Shown one piece after another: positions 18,424-28,992 of a stretch of 64,000 bases of DNA. Made by a program: the position numbers and the translations under genes. The stretch's first letter is position 1. Each line of letters opens with the position of its first letter. Source of the DNA: Cocos nucifera (lineage: Eukaryota > Streptophyta > Magnoliopsida > Arecales > Arecaceae); the NCBI GenBank assembly GCA_006176705.1, contig QRFJ01000298.1, forward strand, positions 620,001 through 684,000. The letters are read 5' to 3'. A model generated the notes under the pieces. That model worked only from the letters and a program-made list of their open reading frames with translations. It ran no database searches and was not told the DNA's origin.

Positions 18424-20794
18424 TGAGGAAATCCTGAATTCTCCCGTCAGCGTCGTTCAGATGCTGATCAGTCAACAGAGATGAAATTTCCAAAACAATT
18501 TTCGCTCTTCGATCCCAATGAGATTGATATGTATAAGATCTGATTCCTTATTATTTTAAAAAATAAAATTTAAAGATAAATTAAATCAAATTTAATTTAC
18601 CTGATCTGCGTAAGCCTTATTACCCTGTTGATGATCCTGTTTGCAGCGCCCGAAGTTCCGGATCTTAGCACCAAGCGCAGCCCTGCCTTCTACCGGTATT
18701 CCACTGTGGTTGATCTGGAGATCCTCTTCTTTCTTACACCCTCCAAAATCTCAGATCTTGCGGAGGATCTCTAAAAACTCCTTTTGAAGATCAGCATCGT
18801 CCCTTCTGCGAGCAGTTGCAGCTCTTTTTTTTTGATCGCCTTTCTTTTGATCTGGAACGCACCAAACCTAAGTCCAAAACTCTTTTGGACGTGGAGAGGA
18901 AGAGGAGGAAAGTTAGGCATGGAAGGAAGAAGGGGAGAGGCAGCCTTGGGCATGGAAATCTCTCTCTAATTGCATTGCAATTAGAATCTGAGTTGGGGCA
19001 GGGTCCTTTTCCCAGACTAAGCGTGATCCAACTCCTCTTCCTCCCTAACCAATCACAACCCTTTGTGAAATCAGATCTAAATCTGATTAGTGGAAATAGA
19101 GACCCTGGATTCCTCCTTAGAGGCCAGAGGCCTAAGACCAGTCAAACTGGATTCTTAGTAGAACTCTGATTGGAATCCAAAAGGGAGGTGGAGTCCTTGT
19201 CCAACAAGGACTCCAAGGCGCCTACAACCTTGGCGCAGCGCCTAGGGTGTGGTGCGCCCTCCTCCTTGCCAGGTTCTGGCAGGGGACAGCCCCCACAGCT
19301 CTCCAAAGTGTGCATGACACGTGACAAAAGTCAAAGTGTCTATTGGTCAACATTTGACCAGTCAAAGGTCAACTTTTGACCAAAGTCAAAGAACAAAGAA
19401 TGCAGGTGACCAAAATGGCAGTAGTGTCTTATGAAATAAGACAACCTTCTTCTATCTGGACAACCTCCAGTTAGATCTATTAAGCCTCTGATTGAGAAAA
19501 ACCCTTTGGCTCAGTCAAGAAAACTTATTTGTAGATAGTAAAAGAAGAACGTTAGGTTCAATCGAGTGCTAGCACGATTTCCTTGAACCTATTGATCTCA
19601 TTCAGATCAATTGAACTCAGATACGTTTAATTGATGCATCACTAGATTCAACACCCCTTGTGTTGTGTGACCCAGTAGGCTTCTCAGTCTATGTATGTAA
19701 TGGGAATATGTCATGATCTCTATCATACGACTCATCGAAACTCTTTCGATGGACGCCCATCCTCTCTTGATTCGAACAGGCTAGATGATCGATCAAGTCT
19801 AAATCATTCCTAATTGCTCCAAAATCCACCAAGTGACACCTAGCAGTATATGGTGGCAACCCATCAGAGCTGAATGGAAACCTCTTGGCGTCAGCGTACC
19901 TGTGTGATTAAGTTCTCTATATCTTGAGGCCCTGATCAGATTAGGGTTAAGGTAAACTCGTCAAACCCTAGTCTCTTGTCATATGATATAATCATTCGAT
20001 TCGAGTCCAATGTGAAAATCTAAATAGAAACTCTTCATCTATTTCACTCTGCACTTGGCCATGGGCTCTAGGACTCTGATTCTCATGATTATCATGGGCT
20101 GCTCGCTCTACCACCGAGGTAGATAGATCCCATCTTGATGCACCATCCAGTCTTCTACACCATCGACACATGCTATAGGCCACATACACCTCAGGGTATC
20201 CACTATTAGGCTAGAGAGACCGAGTAATGGTGTAGTCAAACGTATAACCGCCCCTCAAGGTGAACGTCGATGCATCTCAGGTCAAGAACCAGACCACACT
20301 GACTGCAGCAAATTCATGTGCATTGTCATCTGCAGAAGGTAGACCTTCCCTACCATGACTACAATGCGACGAGTAGGGTCACGCTCGTCAGTGCCTCCGT
20401 TTAATCTAACGAGAGTACCGTGTACTGTTCGCTCGCGATGTCTCCACACCGCTTTAGCACTCCAAGATCATCCGCTACTAAAGAGAGCGATCGATACAGC
20501 CAACCTTGATGATGATCAACCATCGCTCGTGACTGATCCCTATGGTCGGAGCTATTTATGAGTTAATATGAATATTCAGTGTACTTAAATTTGCACTCCT
20601 TGAAAATATGAACAATTATCCATTATCATCTACATCAAGGAGTAATCGACAGGACACTAAATACACAGGCCTGTGATTAGAAAAATAACCCTTTTATTGG
20701 AATTATAGTCAAGACATTATAATTTGCCCTACAAGATGCTATTACACGCGCCAGTGTCAGCCAATTCTTGCTCTCTAGGGCACATATATCTACA
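18424..20794 (-). repeat. Copia A 5' LTR (right copy, about 2371 bp, full of small indels)
   Basis: Matches 10011-12295 throughout, with the same landmarks: palindrome 18965-18985, hairpin 19190-19214, G-box 19318-19323 and the W-box cluster. Differences are mainly one- or two-base insertions and deletions, often at homopolymers (for example GGGGGACAGG against GGGGACAG). The TATA box is destroyed. The right end TCTACA at 20794 is followed by GCTCCCACTTT, which looks like the polypurine tract that follows the other LTR. Confidence 0.9.
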
Positions 20795-21612
20795 CCAAAG
20801 CTCCCACTTTCCTCCAATCAGACGCGCAACTTCCTCTAAACTTCTCTCCACAAATAGACTTCTCTAGCATCAGCATGAATTTGCCTCCTGAGACCTTCTC
20901 CTTCAAAAGCAAAGAGAACTATCTGATCTCAGTAGAACTTCCTCCAGACTGCTCCATTAAGATGAACTTTCGTGCGCAACTTCCCCTCCTAGATGGATTT
21001 CCTTTCGCTCACACTTCGCCTCCAACTTTCTGTCTTCAGCTCCGTACTTCCTCCAGAACTTCTCCTCCAAATGGACTCTTTTCTCTCGTCGAATCCCTCC
21101 CACAACTTCACTGTTTCACCAGTCATGCCGAAGGGTCTCTCCAGTTGAACTTAATTTCGCTATTCGCATAGCAGTTCAGTCCAGCAACTTCAAATAATTA
21201 AATTTCAACCACCGTGCACTGGACGGATACTAATCGGATGCATCCATACAACAGAACACTATTCTCTGCTAGACAGGGAACTCCACATGGCCATTGAAGC
21301 ACGCAAATCCACTACTCAAGCCAGTCTGTGATTGCTTTCACCACGTAGATGCTGTTACGTGCTCCATCCTATTAAAGAATCCTCGGTAGATATATTTATT
21401 TTATTCTCTCCTCCTCCATTCCTTCACAACTTCTCCGCTCTGCTCATATGAGCACTTCCATTTCAATTGGTCAGAAAGAGCTGACTTGACTATTGGAGGG
21501 TCCTATCGGAGCCACCCCTCCTCCAGTTAGGACTTCTTTTGCAGGTTCCGATGGTGACCTTAGCTTCGCCAACTCTAGCCAGTTTCGACGTCAATCAGAT
21601 TCTACACCAACA
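20795..21612 (+). repeat. 3' LTR of the Tat element, right part
   Basis: After copia A the C/T-rich LTR resumes with repeated words of the type ACTTCCTCC and AGATGGA (20810-21080). The stretch GACTATTGGAGGGTCC with GGAGCCACCC (21488-21520) is typical of Tat LTR ends and recurs at 45596-45630. It ends CACCAACA at 21612, pairing with the TGTTGG start. An open frame of 98 codons here (20875-21171) is a by-product of the repeats. Confidence 0.75.
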
Positions 21613-21635
21613 GAATGGTTGAAATTTATGGGCTC

Positions 21636-21861
21636 TATTAAAAAATATGTCCTAAAGCCAATCATCAGTCTATTGACGATTGAGCTATATTATAATTAAA
21701 ATTAATTTATTAATTAATAAAATATATTTTTAGCATTTTTCATCATAAGTTTTCATCTTCTAACGAACTTAATTGTTATGATAAAATCCTTAGGACTATT
21801 TAGGTTTGATAAAGAGAGAATTTATTGATTAGTTCTTACAACTTTTCATGATCAGATGAAT
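21636..21861 (+). repeat. Copia B 5' LTR fragment
   Basis: Matches the first 226 bases of the 3' LTR (24970 on), for example AAGTTTTCATCTTCTAACGA. The match is lost after about 21861, where sequence found just upstream of protease in copia C takes over. Confidence 0.85.
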
Positions 21862-23330
21862 AAGAGAGATGAACAAGTAGTTGCTGATTAAGAATGGTAT
21901 ATGATAATATTTTATAATTTCTCTATTTATGATATTTCTATTTGGATATTGGATATCGAAAGTCCAGTCCATATTTGCAATACATTGCAAGGACATCAAA
22001 TTAGTAGAAGATTTGAAAATAATGAGTGATTCCTGAATGTTGGAGATGGAAGGTCTGTTCCAGTTCTAGCTATAGGAATAGTTTAACTAATTATCAATAC
22101 TAATATTATTTTTTTAAATAAATGTCATTATTGTCCTTCCTTTCTAATGAATATAATCTCTATTGGACTTTTGGCCAAAGATAGTTATCATTTATTTATA
22201 AAAGGAGATTATTGTAATATCATTATGAATAATGTTACAATAATGCAAGGACAACAAAAAAATGGTATTTACATTTTATCACAACCTGTGAATGTAATAT
22301 ACACTTCTAGAAAACATCCTAGATAAGATAATATCTCTAATATCTACTTATGGCACTGTAGGCTAGAACAAGATAAACAAGTTGATCCAAGAGAAAATTC
22401 TCGAAGTCAGTGATTGTACATCACTTCCAACCTATGAGTCCTGTCTTCTTGAGAAAATGATCAAGTCATCTTTTACTGAAAAAGATGAAAGAGCCACTGA
22501 GCTCCTAGGTCTAATACATACTGATGTATGTGGACCTATGAGTACAAGTACTAGAGGTGGATATTTCTAGTTCATCACTTTCATAGATAATCTATTCAGG
22601 TATGAATATATCTATCTGATGAAATATAAGTCGGATTCATTTGAAATGTTCAAAAGATTTCAAAGTGAAGTAGAAAAATAAACTGGAAAGAGTATTAAAA
22701 CTCTTTGATCGGATCAAGGAGGTGAATATCTATCTAGTGAGTTCTTGATATATCTAAGAGAGAATGAAATTCTCTCACAGTGGACTCCTCCAAGAATACC
22801 ATAGCATAATGGTGTATCGAAAAGAAGAAATCGAACCTTGCTAGACATTGTTCGATCCATGATGGGATTTGCTAGTCTACCTATTTTATTTTGGAGTTAT
22901 GCTCTTGAGACTGCATGTTATATATTGAACAATGTATCGAGTAAATCTATCGCAAAGACTCCATATGAGATATGAACTGGGCATAGGCCTACACTCTCTC
23001 ACCTACGGGTTTGGGGTTGTCTGGCCTATATCAAACATTTGCATATAGATAAGCTTAGACCCCGGTCTGATAAGTGTATGTTTATAGGATATCCTAAAGA
23101 AAGTAAGGATTACTATTTCTACCATGTTGATGAACAAAAGATGTTCATCAAATCTTAAGGCAATCTTTTTAGAAAAGTTTCTTAGTGAAGGAACTATTGC
23201 TTCTAAGATTGAACTTGATGAAGTTCAAAAGGTAGAAAGATCAACATCTGTAGCTGAACCTAAGTTGGATTTGATTAGATCAGATCCAGAGACCAATGTA
23301 CCTGCACCATTAAGATGATTTGATAGAGTA
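21862..23330 (+). pseudogene. Copia B protease and integrase (broken)
   Basis: Protease remnant ILDIESPVHICN has Asp-Ile-Glu-Ser (21952-21963) in place of Asp-Ser/Thr-Gly. SFLMNIISIGLLAKDSY and IYLWHCRLEQDKQ mark the pre-integrase region. Integrase follows: ELLGLIHTDVCGPMSTSTRG (about 22498-22557) with the first Asp, SDQGGEYLSSEFL with the second, and NGVSKRRNRTLL where catalytic Glu is Lys (AAA for GAA, near 22819). PYEI*TGHRPTLSHLRVWGC, YIKHLHIDKLRPRSDKCMF and FIGYPKES end the domain. At least eight stops and some frame changes make it a pseudogene. Confidence 0.85.
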
Positions 23331-24955
23331 CTGCATCAATCGGATAGATACTATGATTTCTTGATTTGGGATAGTGATCCCATTGAACTCGATGAGAACA
23401 ATGAGAATCCAATCACCTATATGGATGCAATGTAGAGATCTAATTTTGAGAAATGGCTCGAGGCCATAAAGTTTGAAATAGAGTCCATGAAGGTTAATGA
23501 TGTGTGGACATTGGTTGACCCATCCGAAGGGGTTAAACCCATTGGATGTAAGTGGGTCTTCAAAAGAAAGAGGGATGCAGACAAAAAGGTAGAGACCTAC
23601 CAAGCCCATCTGGTTGCCAAGGGATATCATCAATGTTATGGTACTGACTATGATGAGACATTCTCTCCTAAGGCAATGCTCAAATTCATTCAGATAATGC
23701 TTGCAATAACTATCCATCTAGGTTATAAGATCTGGCAGATGGATGTGAAGATAGCTTTCCTAAATGGAGAGCTAACCGAAGAAGTATATATGATATAACC
23801 TGAGAAGTTCATATCCACAAATGACTCAAAGATTTATGGATTGAAGCAAACATCTCAAAGTTGGAATATGCATTTTGATAAAGTGATCAAAACGTATGGC
23901 TTCATTAAGAATGGAGAAGAATTCTGCATTTACAAGTGGGTGAATGGCCCAGCAATGGTATTCCTTATCTTGTACGTGGATGATATTCTCTTAATCGAAA
24001 GTGACATCCCCACACTACAGGAAATAAAAGTTTGGTTGTCATCTCATATCTTCATGAAGAACATGAGTGAAGCATTCTATATCCTAAAGATGAAGATCTA
24101 TAGAGATAGATCTAAGAGGATGCTTGGGTTATCCCATTCTACGTACATAGATACTATACTAAAGAGATTCAGTATGAAAAATTTTAAAAAGGGCTATCTC
24201 TCGATAGGCCATGGAATTTCTCTTTCTAAGAAAGGTTGTCTGACAACTCCTAAAGAGAGAACGTATTAGTAGAGTCCCACATGCTTTGGTAGTAGGATCT
24301 ATCATCTATGCCATGATATATACGAGACCAGATGTGGCATACTCACTAGGAGTAGTGAGTAGATACTAGTCTAATCCAGGAGAAAACCACTGAAAAATGG
24401 TTAAAGCCATCCTTAAGTATTTAAAAATACTAAGGATCAATGGTTTGTATATGGCGAGTCAAATTTAAAACTTATGGGATTTACAGACTCCAACTTTTAA
24501 TCTGACCATGATGACAGCAGAAGCGTGTCAAGATATATCTTTACTCTGAATGATGGAGTCATCTATTGGAAGAGTTTCAAGCAACATATTATGGCAGACT
24601 CTATTTGCAAAGCAGAGTACATCGCAGCATTAGATGCTGCGAAGAAAGTTGTGTGGCTAAGGAAGTTCATCACCAAACTTGGAGTAGCACCCTCCCTTGA
24701 TGGCCCGATCCTGCTCTACTGTGAGAGCACTGGTGCCATTGCTCAGGTGAAGAAATCGAAGGTACACTAGCAAACAAAGTACATTTTGTGCTACTTCCAC
24801 TTGGTTCGGAAGATCATGGATCGAGGTGACATCGATATTCAGAAGATCGATGGAAAAGAGAACCTGGCCGACCCCTTCACTAAAGTCCTAATAATTAAGA
24901 AGTTAGACAACCACAACTCGAAGATGGGTATTAGATACTGTGTCGAGTGGATTTA
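23331..24955 (+). pseudogene. Copia B reverse transcriptase and RNase H (broken)
   Basis: RT is clear in 23487-23798 (VWTLVDPSEGVKPIGCKWVF, DYDETFSPKAML, IWQMDVKIAFLNGELTEEVY) and 23841-24269 (KQTSQSWNMHFDKVI, LYVDDILLIESDIP, YILKMKIYRDRSKRMLGLS). RNase H is at 24525-24770 (GVIYWKSFKQHIMADSICKA, AEYIAALDAAKK, LLYCESTGAIAQVKK). The tail NLADPFTKVLIIKKLDN ends near 24955. Stops at 23797-23799 and 24267-24269 and degraded DNA at 24280-24520 interrupt it. YVDD is intact. Confidence 0.85.
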
Positions 24956-24969
24956 GGATAAGTGGGAGT

Positions 24970-27471
24970 TATTGAAAAATATGTTCCATAGTCAATCATC
25001 AGTTTATTGATGGTTGAGCTATATTATAATTATAATTAATTTATTAATTAATAAAATATATTTTTGATATTTTTCATCATAAGTTTTCATCTTCTAACGA
25101 ACTCCATTATTGTGATGAAGTCTTTAGAACTATTTAGGTTCAATAAAAAGAGAATTTATCGATTAGTCCTTAAAACTATTCATGACCAAATGATAGGCTA
25201 TTAATAAGGATGATAGCTTCTATCGAGCATAGGTCGCTGTATGTCATATAGGTTAGTTGTCCTCTTAACCAAGGAGTATAGAGATACTGGTATGACATAT
25301 AGATGAGATGTAAGGGTACATCATCATTGAACATGATCAACTCCAGAGCATTCTGCTGTCGAGGTTATCTCTGATGGGATATAGATATAAGTGTCCCTTA
25401 GACCTGAGATCACCTTAGTGGCTTGCAAGCAACTCACTATGGTTTGGTACTGAACTAACTGAATTTCTAATTCAGTAACAGAAGATTTCTAGGCACAGTC
25501 AAGTACTTGTGAAGTCGGTGTGTGATCAAGATGAGATTGACGACACTCCAAGAGTTGGAGAAGAATGTATCACTGTATTTCAATATAGCAAAACCTTACC
25601 CAGGATAATCCATGAGATAGATTTGATATTTTGAAATACAATGTGGATAGTCTGATCAGAGTTGACAGTTGAACTCTGAGATGTCCTACGAGCATTTCAA
25701 TTAAGAAGATGAATTATATGAAAACTATATCCATATAGATTCTAAGGATGTTGTTCTACACATTCGACCTATCCAGCCATCGAGTACCATTATTAGATGG
25801 TCACTTCAATTGATACAAGAATTTATTTCTATACTACTAGCTTAGGTTCAAACCTATGAGGTCACACACATTAGAGTTTATGATTCAATCAGATGATTGA
25901 TCAATGATTAAGAATCATTCTAGTTCTAAGGTTAAATGATCAATACGATTGATGTTTAATCTAGTACAAGTATTGTAGGAGAATTGATTAGCAATTTGAT
26001 TGCTAATTAAATTAATTTAATTAAGTCAGAGGACTGAGATTAAATTTAACTAAATATGATTTAATTAGATTTAGTTTGAGCTTAATTGGATCAAGTTCAA
26101 TTGGTTTATTGGATAAGTCAAGTGAAAGAAAGAACTAGTCCTAGTTCAACTAAAACTTGGATCAACCTGATTTTCTAATTTGATTAAAAAATTAAATCAA
26201 AATTAAATCTAATTTAATCTAATTTAATTAAGTTCTTAATTGGGTTAGGAACTAATTTAATTGGGTTGGTTTACTTCTAGTTTAATTTGGTTTGAGAAAC
26301 CAATTTTTGATCAAATCATATATGGAATCCTAATAGGACTAGGATTCCATCCTTACACCACATTTGCCCCATGCCCCCCATGTCCCACACTCTCTCTATT
26401 TTGGCATAGAATCCTCTCTCCTTGTTGGTTCATGCACGCCCACTCTCCTTCTCTCTCTCTTATTTGGAATAAGTTATGGACCAAGTCTATAGAAGATAAG
26501 TTATTGTGGTTTGTTTGGACTTTATATGATAGAATCCCAACAAACTAAAACTATTTCCTTTGTGCTGCCCCCCACCTAATTTTTTCCTAGTTTTCTATGA
26601 TAGAAAAAGAAAGTTTTTGTGCACTTACAAGGTGGTCCATGGCATGGGATGAGGAGGGGGCACCCAAGTGTTGGGCACCCCAATAACTTGCCAAATATGG
26701 TCCTATCTTGTCTAGGAATTTGACCTAAACAAAACTCTTCCATATCCCTATATATATGGCTCATTTTGGTCTAAATTTTGGAGAGATTGTAGATATAGAA
26801 GAGGTTTTGGATGTGTGAAAATCATAAGAAAAAGGTTCTTGGGCGTTGGGTTTTCATAGACACCAATCTAGGTGTCTAGGTGAGAGAAGAAAGAAGAAGA
26901 AGAGGATCTTCTTCTAGGGTTTCTTCCATTCATCCTTTTTTTTCTCCACTTTTAAGATTTTTGAGAGTATCTTAGATCTAAATTCTCTCCTCTTTTTTTT
27001 TATCTTTGGAGAGTCTAAATCTAGAAAAAGAAAACACTGGATCGACCATCAAAGAATGATCAGCATAGTATTAGCATAGTGTACTGATTTTCTACATTAG
27101 ACTTATGATCGGGATTCATGGGCTCGTGTGGACATCTCTTAAGGCTGGATGCATGTACAGCTTGGAGCTTCATCCTTCAGCCTGGATCAGTAAGTTAGAA
27201 TGTCTAACTTGCATAGATAACATGGATCTAATCCTATCTTATATATATGCAACAGATCTAATGTAGATCTATGTTGATGTGATCAACACCTTTTCCTCTA
27301 TCATATATTTTTTATTTCTAATTTAATCTCATACCATAATCATATAATAGGATATTATATCTAGGATATTCTCTAATTTTAAGAATAAATTTTAATTTAT
27401 TCTAGTCTTTCACTGCCAGATCTTGAAAAAATTTTAAGATCTATCCCTGAAACTCTAGATCTGGTTCCTTC
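24970..27471 (+). repeat. Copia B 3' LTR (2502 bp)
   Basis: Starts TATTGAAAAATATG after the polypurine tract AAGTGGGAGT (24960-24969) and ends TGGTTCCTTCA before the target repeat GGCTC. The long A/T-rich stretch 25980-26260 and the T-rich 26930-27010 hold no coding frames. It is the best-preserved LTR of the B/C/D family. Confidence 0.9.
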
Positions 27472-27476
27472 AGGCT

Positions 27477-28470
27477 CTACTCGACATTTTTTGGCTATTA
27501 TTGTCACCATCTTCATTCGACTTGCCCATGAGTAATGATATCTTTTGGTTAATTTCATAGCAAACCTGCACAAGGAGTGAAACCACCCACTGGATTGGCT
27601 CTAATTTGTCAGTTTACCTCTAGTCGGCCTTCTTTGGTTGACGTTCTTGTTAGAATGACTTCCTTGGTCTTGAGTTTTCTTAGGTTGAATTTGGGCTTGG
27701 TAGTTCAGCCTCAATCATGATTTTGACTCCAGCTCTGCTATGTTTTAACTTCAGCTTGGTTGTAATTTTAACTTCAGCTTATCCTTGATTTTGACCTTGA
27801 CTGGATCTTAAATCTGATCTCAGCTTGGCTTAGGCTTTAACTTTGGATTGGACTTTTGATGAGCTCAGCTTTACTGAGGTCAAATTTCTATTGGCCTCAG
27901 CCTTTTGAGCTTGAACTTCTACAGATCTTAAACTTATCTGATCTTTGCCTCGGATCTATCCTGTTTTCACTTCGAATGGATCTTGAACTTGACCTTGGAT
28001 TGATCTAGATTCTAAGTTTAGTTTCGGCATTTATTTTTTTTCAGCTTCAACCTTAGTTTCTCAAACTTAGTCCTAAATAGCTTTGGGTTTGGCCTTGGTT
28101 TTGGTACCCTATAGCCCTGTGAGAAAAAAAAGAAGAAAAGAAAAATAATAATAGATAGAAGTTTAAAAGTCTTTTACCGTGAGTTCTCTGTTTAGGAGAT
28201 CTTGGGTTCTATTTGACCCCTTTTTGTTATAGGCTTTTGCCTTAGATTATTCTGGTTTAGATTAGATTTTATCTTCCTCTTTTTCTTCTCTCCTCTTCTT
28301 TTTTTTCATATCAACTTAGCTTCAACAGGTGAAATTCATAGAGTTGTGTACCGAGGTTGTGGCATTTTGCGGATGGTTTCGGAGTTGCTCCCAGTCAGCT
28401 TCAGCTCGTAAGGACTTTGACACTGTGCACACGAGTACTTCGAGGCCCGCTTGGTGGCGGGTTCAGCCAT
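27477..28470. other. Unassigned DNA, no gene seen
   Basis: This is the flank of copia B. From 27640 to 28090 words such as CAGCTTGG, TTGACTT and CTTGGTT recur irregularly. A purine-rich patch is at 28120-28160 and a T/C-rich one at 28270-28320. No domain, terminal repeat or long frame is supported. Confidence 0.5.
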
Positions 28471-28698
28471 GCTGGAAATGCACGAACCTTGGCACCACCA
28501 TGGTAGGTTCGTCCACTTGGGCATGTGAGAGAGGGTCAGTGCTATTGAGAGGACTTCAGCCATGCCTGGGCATGCGAAAGCTGCGTTGGAAATGCATGAA
28601 CCTCGGCACCATCATGAAAAGTTCGTCCACCTAGGCATGTGAGGGAGGGTCAATGCCATTGAGAGGACTTCAGCCATGCCTATTTATGCGAAAGAGAA
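28471..28698. repeat. 114-bp tandem duplication
   Basis: GCTGGAAATGCACGAACC at 28471 recurs as GTTGGAAATGCATGAACC at 28585, and the match continues through CGTCCACTTGGGCATGTGAG and GAGAGGACTTCAGCCATGCC. Both units are about 85-90 percent alike by eye. The region 28699-28850 is purine- or T-rich with no gene. Confidence 0.9.
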
Positions 28699-28852
28699 GG
28701 TCAGTGCATAGGGAGAACATCGGCTGAACACGCATGGGAGCAGGAGGAGAAGATCGATTGGCTTCTTCTTTCCTCCTCTTTGTCTTCTCTTTCTTTTTCT
28801 TTTTTTTTTTGAGAGGAGATCGACTAGAGGGGCACCGCTCCTGATGCGCAAG

Positions 28853-28945
28853 AGAAAGAAGATCAGCCACCATGCTGGACGTGTGAAATGAAGAAGATTG
28901 GCCATCATGCTTGGTGCGTAGAAGGAAGAAGATCGGCCACCGTGA
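28853..28945. repeat. Short tandem repeat, about 38 bp, three units
   Basis: AGAAGATCAGCCACCATGCTGG, AGATTGGCCATCATGCTTGG-type and AGATCGGCCACCGTG words recur at roughly 38-base spacing, ending at the LTR remnant of element G. Confidence 0.65.
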
Positions 28946-28992
28946 TTCCTCCCGTGGCCTCCCAAGACTTGGGAGCACCACAAATCCTCACA

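Larger units (their letters stand above)
10011..20794 (-). mobile_element. Copia A: Ty1/copia retrotransposon, full length, inserted in the Tat LTR
   Basis: Two long copies of the same sequence (10011-12295 and 18424-20794) flank a minus-strand gag-pol. Read on the minus strand, the LTRs begin TGTTAGATAT and end TTCCCTTCA or TTTCCTCA. A priming site follows the 5' LTR and a polypurine tract precedes the 3' LTR. Integrase lies before RT, which defines Ty1/copia. LTRs of about 2.3 kb are long for copia; I do not assign the lineage. No matching target duplication is visible: AGATG precedes 10011, CCAAA follows 20794. Confidence 0.9.
1..21612 (+). mobile_element. Tat-lineage Ty3/gypsy retrotransposon, 5' end outside window, split by copia A
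   Basis: The order gag, protease, reverse transcriptase, RNase H, second RNase H, integrase on the plus strand is the Ty3/gypsy order. A second RNase H domain and an extra antisense gene between pol and the 3' LTR are known traits of the Tat lineage. The 3' LTR begins TGTTGG at 9810 and ends CCAACA at 21612, a perfect 6-bp terminal inverted repeat, and is interrupted by copia A from 10011 to 20794. The 5' LTR and the start of gag are off the left edge. Many stops and several frameshifts show the element is dead. Identity is firm; placing the right end depends on the LTR motif alone, because no target duplication can be tested. Confidence 0.85.
21636..27471 (+). mobile_element. Copia B: Ty1/copia element with target duplication GGCTC
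   Basis: GGCTC stands directly before the element (21631-21635) and directly after it (27472-27476). The 5' LTR keeps its first 226 bases, then a deletion leads straight into the protease region; gag, priming site and leader are gone. The 3' LTR is complete (24970-27471). LTR ends are TATTGAAAAATATG and TGGTTCCTTCA. It belongs to the same family as copias C and D. Confidence 0.9.

Noticed and set aside
20875..21171. 98-codon plus-strand open frame rich in Pro, Ser and Leu
   Set aside because: It lies in a C/T-rich, internally repeated LTR region and its composition follows those repeats; no domain is recognisable.
26380..26560. T/C-rich frame in the copia B 3' LTR that resembles a membrane segment
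   Set aside because: The hydrophobic residues reflect T-richness; the stretch is not conserved in the LTRs of C or D.
28329..28634. Open frames of about 100 codons on the plus strand in unassigned DNA
   Set aside because: They arise from the 114-bp tandem duplication and have no recognisable domain or start context.
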